A DNA stretch of 17,637 bases, taken from assembly GCA_040007095.1 (NCBI GenBank), contig JBDTVS010000032.1, positions 1 to 17,637 of the forward strand. Direction: 5' to 3'. Below, piece after piece: positions 1 to 7,050 of the stretch (its first letter is position 1; each line of letters opens with the position of its first letter). Origin of the DNA: JBDTVS01 sp040007095. Lineage in GTDB: Bacteria; Acidobacteriota; Vicinamibacteria; Vicinamibacterales; CAVVIG01. The notes under the pieces are model-generated. The model saw nothing but the letters and a program-made list of their open reading frames with translations, was not told the DNA's origin and did no database searches. A program made the position numbers and the translations under genes.

Positions 1-625
1 CCGGGCGGCGCTTGCGGTACTTGCTGAGCAGCGCCAGGAATTCCTTCCAGCCTTCGCCGTCGGACGCCGCGTCGGAGTCCTGCGTCGTGTAGCGGCCGGC
101 CGTATCGAGAAACACGGCTTCGTCGGTGAACCACCAGTCACAATTGCGCGTGCCCCCGACGCCACGCACGGCCGCCTTGCCGACCCGCTGCTCCAGAGGG
201 AATTTCAATCCCGAATTGATCAGGGCCGTCGTCTTGCCGGAGCCCGGAGCGCCGATGAACACGTACCATGGGAGGGCGTACAGGCTGCGGCCGCTGCCGC
301 TCTTGGTGAGCGTGGCCACGGCTTCTTCGAAGCGTTCCCGCAGCTTCTCCGCTTCAGCCGACGGCCGCTCCTTCTCCTGGCGTGATTGGCCCAGCACCGC
401 GCCGACGAGATTGGCGTTCGCGCGGCTCGCGCCCAGCCGTTTGAGCAGCGCCGACACGATCCACCAGGCGACGATCAGCGCAATGGCAATCAGCCGCGCC
501 AGCTCTGTCTCGAGCGGATGATAGAGGCCGAACCCGAAGTACGGCCCCGCGTACCAAATGAACAGGGCAATCAGCAGAAAGCCGATCAAGAGGACGAACG
601 CGCGGCGTCGTAGAAATGAGAACAC
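1..625 (-). CDS. tssM: TssM (IcmF-like) T6SS membrane-complex protein, N-terminal part
   Basis: This is the first 208 residues of TssM; the frame is open to the left edge, so the C-terminal part lies outside. TssM is the inner-membrane protein that joins TssL and the outer-membrane lipoprotein TssJ to form the T6SS trans-envelope complex. Two hydrophobic segments are visible at about residues 9-29 and 45-62, the usual N-terminal hairpin. They are followed by a cytoplasmic NTPase-like domain with an intact Walker A motif GAPGSGKT (residues 125-132), the family hallmark GVGGTRNCDWWF (155-166) and a Walker B-like VFLDTAG (171-177). The start is a GTG with GGTGAG just upstream, 56 bases after the tssL stop, consistent with cotranscription. 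Full-length members are usually above 1,000 residues, so most of the gene is missing here. Identification rests on the motifs and on its place after tssK and tssL. Confidence 0.93.
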   Translation of the reverse strand, partial: MFSFLRRRAFVLLIGFLLIALFIWYAGPYFGFGLYHPLETELARLIAIALIVAWWIVSALLKRLGASRANANLVGAVLGQSRQEKERPSAEAEKLRERFEEAVATLTKSGSGRSLYALPWYVFIGAPGSGKTTALINSGLKFPLEQRVGKAAVRGVGGTRNCDWWFTDEAVFLDTAGRYTTQDSDAASDGEGWKEFLALLSKYRKRRP

Positions 626-681
626 GAGTGGCTCACCAACGAAGCGGGTGGGGCGCGGCAACCGAGAGTCTGGTCCTCACA

Positions 682-2010
682 TCAGGCGCCCCGCACGTGA
701 ATGATTTCCACCCGCCGATTGCGAGAGCGGTTCTCCGGATTGGACTCGGGGGTGTACCTCGGTTCCGAGAGGCCCTTGCCGATCACGCTCAGCGCCACGC
801 GGCTGTCGATGCGCCTCCGCAGAATAGCCGCCACGCCTTCGGCGCGCTCGCGTGAGAGCTGATTGTTATCCGAGTATCGGAGAGACCGGATCGGTTGATC
901 GTCGGTGTGTCCCTCCACCAGCACACGGCCCTGAACCTGGTTCAGCGCATCCGTGATCCGCTCCAACGTCTCGACGTAGGTCGGGTTGACCGTCGCGCTG
1001 CCGGACGGAAACAGATCGGGCGCGAGCAGGGTGACCCTGGTCCTGGCGCCCTGCTCCTCCACCTTGAGCCTGCCGGCCTGCTCGTCGGGCGCCAGCAGCT
1101 GTTTCAGCGTCAGGCTTCTGGGCGGCGGCGGCACGACGACTTCGGGTGGGGGCGAAAAATCCTCGAGGCCCACTTTCGCGAGTGCCGCGTGCACCGGGGC
1201 GGCGGCCTGAGCCAGTCGCGCATAGTAGGTGGTAAACGTGACGGCAAGGATCAGCAATGCGGCCGCGCCGACGACCCACCATGGGATGTAGCGAACGAGC
1301 GGATTGCGCCGGTCTTCCAATCCGCGCCAGCGCAGCGACAACGCGTCCTCGGTCGCGCCACGATGCGCGCGGATCTTGCGGTAGAGGTCCTGTTGGACGT
1401 CCAGGAGGCGCTCGGATCCCCGATCCTGTGCCTGTTCTCCGTACTTGCCCGCGAACCCGAACGACAGGAGCAGATACTGCAACTCCATCAGATCGACGTA
1501 GCGGGCCGGATCCTTGGAGATGCTCTCCAACATGTCAAAAAACTTCTCGCCGCCCCACGCCTCTCGATGCATCTGAATCAACAGCGGGTGCTGCGCCCAG
1601 TCGCTCTGATGGCCCCACGGCGTCGACAACACGGCCTCGTCGAGACCGGCGCACAGCGCGTACCGTGCAGAGATCGCCACCTTGTCCGGCACACCCGCCG
1701 ATCGCGCCTGGTCCTCGAACCGACGAATCTCCTCGAGCGTGTGCCGACGCAGGCCCGGCACGTCCATCGGCGTGAGCGTCTCTCGCAGCTGAGCGGTGAG
1801 CAGCAGGAGCGGACTCGCCGCCTGCACGAGCGGGTTCAGTCCGATGCCGAGAAGTGCGCGCGCCCCCTCTGAGATCGGCTCCGCCTCGGTGCCCCAGGCC
1901 GCCGCGGGTCGCGGCTGTGGACCATCAACGACCGTGCGTCTGCCGGCGCCGGGGCGCGGCCGCACCTTCGACGCGTCCGGCCGAAGGAAGGGATCGTCGC
2001 TCGATGGCAT
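682..2010 (-). CDS. tssL: TssL (DotU family), long form with C-terminal OmpA-like domain
   Basis: A 442-residue TssL, the inner-membrane T6SS protein that pairs with TssM. A basic, proline-rich N-terminus (1-50) leads into the cytoplasmic DotU helical domain (about 55-235), with the family signatures ARYALCAGLDEAVLSTPWG (115-133) and FDMLESISKDP (158-168). One transmembrane segment follows at 241-260. After a Pro-rich stretch (286-298), a periplasmic OmpA/MotB-type peptidoglycan-binding domain spans about 325-440. It shows VLVEGHTDDQPI (363-374), LSRERAEGV (385-393) and NRSRNRRVEI (427-436), the typical binding-site residues. Short TssL proteins lack this domain and rely on a separate partner such as TagL; here anchoring to the wall is built in. 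It lies 14 bases after tssK and 56 before tssM, in one apparent operon. Confidence 0.95.
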   Translation of the reverse strand: MPSSDDPFLRPDASKVRPRPGAGRRTVVDGPQPRPAAAWGTEAEPISEGARALLGIGLNPLVQAASPLLLLTAQLRETLTPMDVPGLRRHTLEEIRRFEDQARSAGVPDKVAISARYALCAGLDEAVLSTPWGHQSDWAQHPLLIQMHREAWGGEKFFDMLESISKDPARYVDLMELQYLLLSFGFAGKYGEQAQDRGSERLLDVQQDLYRKIRAHRGATEDALSLRWRGLEDRRNPLVRYIPWWVVGAAALLILAVTFTTYYARLAQAAAPVHAALAKVGLEDFSPPPEVVVPPPPRSLTLKQLLAPDEQAGRLKVEEQGARTRVTLLAPDLFPSGSATVNPTYVETLERITDALNQVQGRVLVEGHTDDQPIRSLRYSDNNQLSRERAEGVAAILRRRIDSRVALSVIGKGLSEPRYTPESNPENRSRNRRVEIIHVRGA

Positions 2011-2024
2011 TGATCAGCCCCGAA

Positions 2025-3359
2025 TCAGCTGCGGATCGCCCAGAACTCCATCGCCAACCCCGGGAACTCGCCCGCGACGTGCATCGCAATCCCACCCGAG
2101 CTCTTGAGTTGCTCCCACAGGTCGTCGGTTTGATCGAGCTCGAAATACGCATATCCGGCGTGAAACGGAATTTGTCGCGGCACGGCGGGAAGCGCGTGCA
2201 CGGGCACCCCGGACAACCCCAGGCGCACCAGGTCGCCGATTTTTTCCACCGGACCGATCTTGAGCTGCGCTGGAAACCGACGTCGCAACTCTTCTGACGG
2301 CAGGTCGGCGCGCGCTGCCAGAATGAACGCCGCCGTGCTGTACAGGCCGCGATCGGTCACAATCGCCACGCTGATGCCGAATCGCCTTGGCTCAATCGCG
2401 ATGGAAATGGCGCTCTGCGTGAGCACTTTGCTCAGCGATTCACGCAGCGCCGCGATCACGGGGTCGAAACACTCCCGCAGATGGTCGTGCCGATAGGCCG
2501 GCACCTTCGGCGGTCGTTTCGATGTCGTGGTGAAGGTCGCCAGTTCGCCCGCCGCCGCCAGGCAGATCTGAAACAGACTCTCGGGATGCAGGTTTCCGGA
2601 ATCCGCATAATGAGCGACGACCGGCTCATAGCGATTGATGACCTGCAGCATCAGAAAGTTGGCGAACTCGGCGGCGGCACCTCGACCCGTCGCCGCGACG
2701 AGTCCGGCGAGCGCTTCGCCTCGCTGATGGAGCAGTCCGAGAAGCTCACTCGTAAACGCCGCCAACCGATCGGCCGCCCGTACGTGCAAGACCGTGGGAA
2801 TGAAGTTCTGGTCGAGGACGACCTGTTTGTCGGCCCGACATTCAATCACGCGCGCGAGCGGCACGCAGGCGTAGGCATCGGTGACGTCGCTCGCCAACAT
2901 CAGCCGCGTCCGCAAGGCGCCCACTTCGAGCGGCGCCGGATCTCCTCCGCTCACCGCGGTGTTGCGTGCCTGCACCTCGCGCACGTCGTGCCGCACCAGG
3001 TCGTCTGATGCGGCATCACGGTCCGCGTCGAGTTCGCCCGCGCGGCGCAGCGGGACCGCCAGATAGAGGATTTGATCGCGAACCTCCGGTCCGACGTCAA
3101 TCGCCATCGGGAGCGGATCGTCGTCTGGCATCCGGAACGGCGTGCCGTCGGGGAAGACACCGGCAACACGGCGCAACCCGGCCTTGCCGATGCTCAGAAA
3201 ATCGCGCTCGAACTCGATCTCGGTAAAGCCCCAGCTGTAGGGAACCAGCGGCTGGCATCGGGTTTCAACGAAGCGCTCGAAGTAGCGCTCCTGCTGCTGG
3301 AAGTGCTGCGGCTGCAGGAACAGCCCTGCCGACCAGATAACTCGACTATGGGCAGACAT
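2025..3359 (-). CDS. tssK: TssK, T6SS baseplate protein
   Basis: A 444-residue TssK, a cytoplasmic baseplate subunit. In known systems its trimers bind the wedge proteins (TssE/F/G) and link the baseplate to TssL and TssM. The family N-terminus is clear: SRVIWSAGLFLQPQHFQQQ begins at residue 5, close to the canonical VIW-S-G-(M/L)-F-L-x-PQHFQQQ. The length is normal for the family. I start at the ATG at 3359, because homologues begin a few residues before VIWS. An in-frame GTG at 3383 and an ATG at 3365 would add 8 or 2 residues, and none has a strong Shine-Dalgarno sequence. It sits between tagH and tssL on the same strand, with a short gap to tssL. No truncation or missing motif was noted. 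Confidence 0.94.
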   Translation of the reverse strand: MSAHSRVIWSAGLFLQPQHFQQQERYFERFVETRCQPLVPYSWGFTEIEFERDFLSIGKAGLRRVAGVFPDGTPFRMPDDDPLPMAIDVGPEVRDQILYLAVPLRRAGELDADRDAASDDLVRHDVREVQARNTAVSGGDPAPLEVGALRTRLMLASDVTDAYACVPLARVIECRADKQVVLDQNFIPTVLHVRAADRLAAFTSELLGLLHQRGEALAGLVAATGRGAAAEFANFLMLQVINRYEPVVAHYADSGNLHPESLFQICLAAAGELATFTTTSKRPPKVPAYRHDHLRECFDPVIAALRESLSKVLTQSAISIAIEPRRFGISVAIVTDRGLYSTAAFILAARADLPSEELRRRFPAQLKIGPVEKIGDLVRLGLSGVPVHALPAVPRQIPFHAGYAYFELDQTDDLWEQLKSSGGIAMHVAGEFPGLAMEFWAIRS

Positions 3360-3483
3360 TCGCATCCGATGCGGCGGTGTCACACGTCGCGATCAAGAGG
3401 CATCCCCGTGCGCCATGAGCCCCTCAATCTATAACGAATGACCCGATTCGTCCACAGCCGGCCGCACGAGAAGAAGAAGACAA

Positions 3484-4968
3484 TCAGGGCTCGGACCGGC
3501 GTGGCGTGATCGGGGACGCTCCTCCCCTGGGGTGCTCGGCCTTGAGCTGATCGAGCTGCTCGTCGTACGCCCGCGCGAACGCCTCGCCGAACATTCGCCG
3601 GAAGCTCGCTTCCCGATCCTTGACGATATCGGCCCCCTTCTCCCGGTAGAGGTCCCAGTAGCGCAGTTTCTTCGACGGTACGAGGCCCTTGCTGAGTTGA
3701 TGGTCGAACGTCTGCTGCAGACGATCAGCGTCGAACTCCGCGAGCATCGATTCGAAGGCCGCACGCATGCCGGCCAGCATCGCCATTTGATGATCCCGCA
3801 GGTCGGCAAAGGCATCCTCGAACGCCGCGACTGGTGTCAGATACGCGGGATTGCGCTTCACGAGCAGGTTGTGCAGCGCATCCTGCGCATCGACGGAGAA
3901 CTTCAGCGGGTTGTTTTCCGCTCGCCTGACGCGCGTCGTCCGCAGGCCGAACTCCTCCTTGATCTGCTGGCGAGCCTGCATGACATCGATGACGCCGGAC
4001 ACCACGACTCGTAAGATCTCGCCGAAATCCCGAGCGAGCTCAGGCGTGACGTCGGCGGGATTCAGTCCTGCGCCCGCCAATACGGCGGCCAGGCCCGCCG
4101 CGGAGAAGTCGTCGTCGGTCGCGACCCGTGGTCCATCGGGTAGGGACGGCGGATATTCTGGCGCACGAGTTGTCTGAGCGAAGCCTACCGGGAGCGGGAG
4201 CGGCGCCGCTCGCTCCTCGTCCCGTCGGCCTGTTACAGATTCCTCGGCCAGCGGCGCGGACGGGGATGGGAATGACATCGGTATGGGGTCATCGGGAGCC
4301 AGCGGATCGTAGCCATCGGGGATCGTCATCGCATCCGCCCGCGGGACAGATCCAGGGGCGGCCACCGCGGCCGGCGGTTGAAAGTGTGCGTCCAACAGCG
4401 GGTCGTGCTCGAACTCGTCAAGGCTGGCGGCTTTTCGCACGAGTGCGGGCTTCGGGGTCACTCCCAACAGCTCGAGCGGGTCGACGGTCTGGCCCGCGTG
4501 TGCCTCCGCGCCGAGATCGAACTCCGACGATGGGATCGCGGCCGAAGCAAACGGGTCATCCGGTTCGGAGCTGCTGGATGCGTCGAACCGACCTGATGTC
4601 GACAGCACACCAGGCCAGTCGCCCGCATCCTGCCCAGCCGCGTCGCGTTGTTCATGCGCGATCGACACGCGAATCTCATAGGGGTCGATCAAGATGCTGT
4701 CGCCCGACTTGAGGGCATACGGTCGGCCGCGCACCAGGCGGTTGCCCGGTGAATTGAGGCACACACCGTTTCGACTCGTGTCCTCGAGGTGGTAGACCCC
4801 GTTTCGGTAACTGATCAGCGCATGGTGCCCGGAGACTTTGCGATGCGGCAGCACCCAGGAGTTGTCCTTGTCGCGACCGATGCTCCCCCCCTCTCGATGA
4901 AATGTCTGGCGGCTGGCGTCGCCGCGATTCGCCGGCGGAGGTGAGGCGACTTCCAAGATCAGGATCAC
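3484..4968 (-). CDS. tagH: TagH-like FHA-domain protein of the T6SS
   Basis: A 494-residue protein with an N-terminal FHA domain (about 1-105) and a C-terminal helical domain (about 280-480) typical of T6SS-associated FHA/TagH proteins. FHA domains bind phosphothreonine. The expected residues are seen: GR at 31-32, VSGHHA (45-50, with Ser46 and His49) and TSRNGV (64-69, with Asn67). An acidic, proline- and alanine-rich linker separates the domains. The C-terminal part carries LRVVVSGVIDVMQARQQIK and NNPLKFSVDAQDALHNLL, family-like segments. In characterised systems such proteins act in threonine-phosphorylation control of T6SS assembly. No PpkA kinase or PppA phosphatase is in the window. The start is a GTG with only a weak ribosome binding site. 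It is the first of the four T6SS genes here, about 125 bases before tssK. Confidence 0.88.
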   Translation of the reverse strand: MILILEVASPPPANRGDASRQTFHREGGSIGRDKDNSWVLPHRKVSGHHALISYRNGVYHLEDTSRNGVCLNSPGNRLVRGRPYALKSGDSILIDPYEIRVSIAHEQRDAAGQDAGDWPGVLSTSGRFDASSSSEPDDPFASAAIPSSEFDLGAEAHAGQTVDPLELLGVTPKPALVRKAASLDEFEHDPLLDAHFQPPAAVAAPGSVPRADAMTIPDGYDPLAPDDPIPMSFPSPSAPLAEESVTGRRDEERAAPLPLPVGFAQTTRAPEYPPSLPDGPRVATDDDFSAAGLAAVLAGAGLNPADVTPELARDFGEILRVVVSGVIDVMQARQQIKEEFGLRTTRVRRAENNPLKFSVDAQDALHNLLVKRNPAYLTPVAAFEDAFADLRDHQMAMLAGMRAAFESMLAEFDADRLQQTFDHQLSKGLVPSKKLRYWDLYREKGADIVKDREASFRRMFGEAFARAYDEQLDQLKAEHPRGGASPITPRRSEP

Positions 4969-5183
4969 GACTCAGGTTCTCTGTCAGGCAGTCTACTTCA
5001 AGCTGTTTGTCGACCGACCGTAAACGTCCAGCAGCTCAACTCCGGCTACAATCGTGAATCGTCGGGGGGACGACGGTGAGGAGGTCCTGGATGTCAGTCG
5101 ACGGACAACAGGGGGATCGCGATCCGTGAATTCCTCACAAAGAACGGCGTGATGTCGAAGTAGCGAAATCAGACCGGCTCGGA
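4969..5183. other. Intergenic region upstream of tagH with an aborted short ORF
   Basis: This gap must hold the promoter of the minus-strand T6SS genes, but I see no convincing -35/-10 pair for them. On the plus strand TACAAT (5047-5052) could serve as a -10 box, without a recognisable -35. AGGAGG at 5079-5084 is a near-perfect Shine-Dalgarno sequence six bases before an ATG at 5091. That reading frame ends after 12 codons (MSVDGQQGDRDP, stop at 5127-5129). It may be the start of a gene whose body was lost, or a leader peptide. Confidence 0.4.
5091..5129 (+). CDS. 12-codon ORF with a strong ribosome binding site, possible gene-start remnant
   Basis: The ATG follows AGGAGG with a six-base spacer and encodes only MSVDGQQGDRDP before TGA. 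The frame stays open after the stop for some way, but the translation resembles nothing I know. A real leader peptide cannot be excluded. Because the scrap of a receptor gene follows directly, a gene start left behind by a deletion is equally likely. Confidence 0.25.
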   Translation: MSVDGQQGDRDP

Positions 5184-5325
5184 TCAGAAATCACACTGAA
5201 TGTAGAACGTCGCGAACCGCGCCGACTCCACCGCCCGCGCCCGCTGCCAGTTGGCGGCCAGGACTCCGGTTGGCGTGAACGTCGTGTCCGGGCTCGTCAC
5301 CGACACCAGGTTCATGACGTTGAAT
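5184..5325 (-). pseudogene. C-terminal remnant of an Oar-like TonB-dependent receptor
   Basis: Read on the minus strand, this stretch encodes FNVMNLVSVTSPDTTFTP, then TGVLAANWQRARAVESARF, then ATFYIQCDF and TGA. It matches the layout of the end of the intact receptor at 7051-10158 (YNLLNTND..., then WLRPTSIVAPRFARVHATLNF). Shared points are the (F/Y)N-x-x-N strand, an Arg/Pro-Ala-Arg-Phe stretch and a terminal aromatic residue, as in outer-membrane barrel ends. An in-frame TGA lies directly before the first Phe codon, and no receptor body precedes it, so this is a 3' scrap, not a gene. The aldo/keto reductase on the other strand starts just beyond the break. The homology call is from residue pattern only. 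Confidence 0.6.
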
Positions 5326-5347
5326 CAATGACATCAGCGAGGCAGGA

Positions 5348-6382
5348 ATGGAATACCGACAACTCGGCGCGTCAGGCTTCAAAGTGCCGGCGCTCAGTCT
5401 TGGTACGGCAACCTTCGGCGGAGCAAGCGACTTCTTCAAAGCCTGGGGCGCCAACGGCGTCCCTGAAGCCACCCGTCTTGTCGACATCTGTCTCGACGCC
5501 GGGTTGAACATGTTCGACTCGGCCGATGTGTACTCCGCCGGCATGGCAGAGGAGATACTCGGTCGGGCCATCAAAGGACGCCGGCACGACGTGCTCTTGT
5601 CCACGAAAGGCACCTTCCGAAAGGGGACCGGGCCGAACGACGTCGGCTCGTCGCGGTTTCACCTGACGCAGGCTGTCGATGGCTGCCTGCGTCGGCTCGG
5701 CACCGACTACATCGACCTGTTTCAGATGCACGGCTTCGATGCCGTCACACCAGTCGAGGAAACCCTCCGCGCGCTGGACGATCTCGTCACCGCCGGAAAG
5801 ATCCGCTACATCGGGTGCTCGAACTTCTCCGGCTGGCATCTCATGAAGTCACTCGCCGTGTCGGATCGATATGGATGGGCGAGATATGTGGCGCATCAAG
5901 CCTACTACTCACTCGTCGGCCGCGAATACGAATGGGAACTGATGCCGCTCGCGATCGATCAGGGGGTCGGCTGCCTGGTGTGGAGCCCTCTCGGCTGGGG
6001 CAGGCTGACGGGGAAAATTTCGCGCGAACGGCCTCGGCCCGAGACCAGTCGGCTTCAGAACAAGACCGTCGTGGACCTGGGGCCGCAGGTCAACGACGAG
6101 TATCTCTTCAAAGTAGTCGACGCGCTTGAATCGCTCGCACGCGACACGGGAAAGACGGTCCCGCAACTTGCACTCAACTGGCTGCTGCAGCGGCCATCGG
6201 TGTCGAGCGTGATCATCGGCGCGCGTAACGAAGAGCAGTTGCGACAGAATCTGGATGCGGTCGGATGGCGCCTGACCGCCGAGCAAGTCGCCAGACTGGA
6301 CCAGGCCAGCGCCACGCCGAAGACCTACCCCTATTGGCATCAGGACAGCTTCAAAGAGAGGAATCCTCCCCCGGTCGGCTGA
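5348..6382 (+). CDS. Aldo/keto reductase
   Basis: A 344-residue, full-length aldo/keto reductase. The family uses NADPH to reduce aldehydes or ketones (or the reverse) in a cytoplasmic TIM barrel. The catalytic tetrad is intact: Asp57 and Tyr62 in FDSADVYSAGMAEEILG, Lys87 in LLSTK and His128 in FQMHGFD. The family signature GKIRYIGCSNFSGW (150-163) and the cofactor-binding segment VIIGARNEEQLRQNL near residue 290 are present. The overall pattern (LGASGFKVPALSLGTATFGG start, SPLGWGRLTGK) is close to the YajO/MocA/L-glyceraldehyde-3-phosphate reductase branch; the substrate cannot be told from sequence. AGGCAGGA precedes the ATG. It is alone on its strand, between a receptor remnant and a MITE-like element, so the context gives no pathway. 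Confidence 0.95.
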   Translation: MEYRQLGASGFKVPALSLGTATFGGASDFFKAWGANGVPEATRLVDICLDAGLNMFDSADVYSAGMAEEILGRAIKGRRHDVLLSTKGTFRKGTGPNDVGSSRFHLTQAVDGCLRRLGTDYIDLFQMHGFDAVTPVEETLRALDDLVTAGKIRYIGCSNFSGWHLMKSLAVSDRYGWARYVAHQAYYSLVGREYEWELMPLAIDQGVGCLVWSPLGWGRLTGKISRERPRPETSRLQNKTVVDLGPQVNDEYLFKVVDALESLARDTGKTVPQLALNWLLQRPSVSSVIIGARNEEQLRQNLDAVGWRLTAEQVARLDQASATPKTYPYWHQDSFKERNPPPVG

Positions 6383-6418
6383 TCGACCCTGCGCATCCTC
6401 GGCGAACGAGCCGCTGAA

Positions 6419-6430
6419 TGTGGGACACTA
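6419..6430. repeat. Degenerate solo end of the MITE-like element
   Basis: TGTGGGACACTA here is the reverse complement of TAGTGTCCCACA. That matches the tip of the inverted repeat at 6485 (TAGTGTCGTGTCCCAG) apart from a missing GTG triplet. It points in the opposite direction to the left repeat at 6485 and may be the leftover end of an earlier insertion. A 6-bp stem with a 4-base loop (CGAACG/CGTTCG, 6448-6463) lies between the two. Confidence 0.35.
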
Positions 6431-6484
6431 CGGGGCTACGACGGAGCCGAACGTGTGCGTTCGACGACAAATCCACCAACACCG

Positions 6485-6648
6485 TAGTGTCGTGTCCCAG
6501 AAGTTCGTTGTAGCACCGAGGGCGGCGAGGCGCCCGGCCGGCAAGGCGCGAAGAGCGAGCATATCGGGAATATGTGAGCGATGAGCAAGGCAGCCCGCCG
6601 GGATGCATCGCCGGACGAATGCCAACGAACTTCTGGGACACGACACTA
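6485..6648. mobile_element. 164-bp MITE-like element with 26-bp perfect terminal inverted repeats
   Basis: Positions 6485-6510 (starting TAGTGTCGTGTCCCAG) and 6623-6648 (ending CTGGGACACGACACTA) are perfect inverted copies over 26 bases. The interior has no credible ORF but has partial dyad symmetry around CATATCGGGAATATG. Both ends are bounded by TA, the target duplicated by IS630/Tc1-mariner elements. A non-autonomous element of that type is therefore likely, but no transposase is present to prove it. The right end stops two bases before the ribosome binding site of the tail-collar gene. Long ORFs that cross this element on either strand look spurious. Confidence 0.75.
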
Positions 6649-6663
6649 GAAAAGGACGACGAC

Positions 6664-6906
6664 ATGGAGCCTCTTCTCGGACAGATCGAATTGCTGCCGT
6701 ACACGTTCGTGCCAAAAGGCTGGATGCAGTGCGCGGGACAGCTGCTGCCCATCAACCAGTGGACGGCGCTCTTTTCGCTCCTCGGCACGAACTTCGGCGG
6801 CGATGGACGCACCACCTTCGGCCTCCCCAACCTGCAAGGGAAGGCGCCCGCGCCAAACCTTCAGTACTGCATCGCCGTGATGGGTGTCTTTCCAAGTCGA
6901 GACTAG
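6664..6906 (+). CDS. Short tail-collar-domain protein (microcystin-dependent-protein-like)
   Basis: An 80-residue protein matching the phage tail collar domain. The sequence opens MEPLLGQIELLPYTFVPKGW, and residues 25-48 carry the family hallmark, including LPINQWTALFSLLGTNFGG and then GRTTFGLPNLQGKAP. The usual family length is about 170-190 residues; this copy ends soon after the first hallmark with QYCIAVMGVFPSRD. Compact collar proteins with a similar YCIA...GVFPSR ending are known to me from other genomes, so I read it as complete and not truncated. I start at the ATG at 6664, behind AAAAGGA with a seven-base spacer. An upstream in-frame ATG at 6574 lies inside the MITE-like element and adds non-homologous residues. 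No other phage genes are nearby. Its role is unknown; collar domains are receptor- or ligand-binding parts of contractile tail fibres. Confidence 0.85.
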   Translation: MEPLLGQIELLPYTFVPKGWMQCAGQLLPINQWTALFSLLGTNFGGDGRTTFGLPNLQGKAPAPNLQYCIAVMGVFPSRD

Positions 6907-7001
6907 GGCAATCCGCGCCAATTTTTCCGTTCGCGGGAGGCCTGTTTCTCTACCGCAACCGCGAAAACCGGAAGCAACGACGTCGACACATCACGTTGCT
7001 G

Positions 7002-7025
7002 TTCGTGCCTTCGTGTTTTCGTGGT
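7002..7025. repeat. Three 8-base units TTCGTGNN
   Basis: TTCGTGCC, TTCGTGTT and TTCGTGGT follow one another exactly, in the 144-base gap between the converging tail-collar and receptor genes. No ORF reads meaningfully through it. It could be a simple-sequence remnant or part of a 3' untranslated region; I see no clear hairpin with a U-tract here. Confidence 0.5.
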
Positions 7026-7050
7026 TGCACTTCACTCTGCAAGTGACCGA

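Noticed and set aside
895..1872. 325-codon plus-strand ORF antisense to tssL
   Set aside because: tssL has clear DotU and OmpA motifs on the other strand; this frame is its shadow.
6351..6830. 159-codon minus-strand ORF across the MITE-like element
   Set aside because: It runs through both inverted repeats and antisense to the conserved tail-collar gene; its translation mirrors the element and not a protein family.
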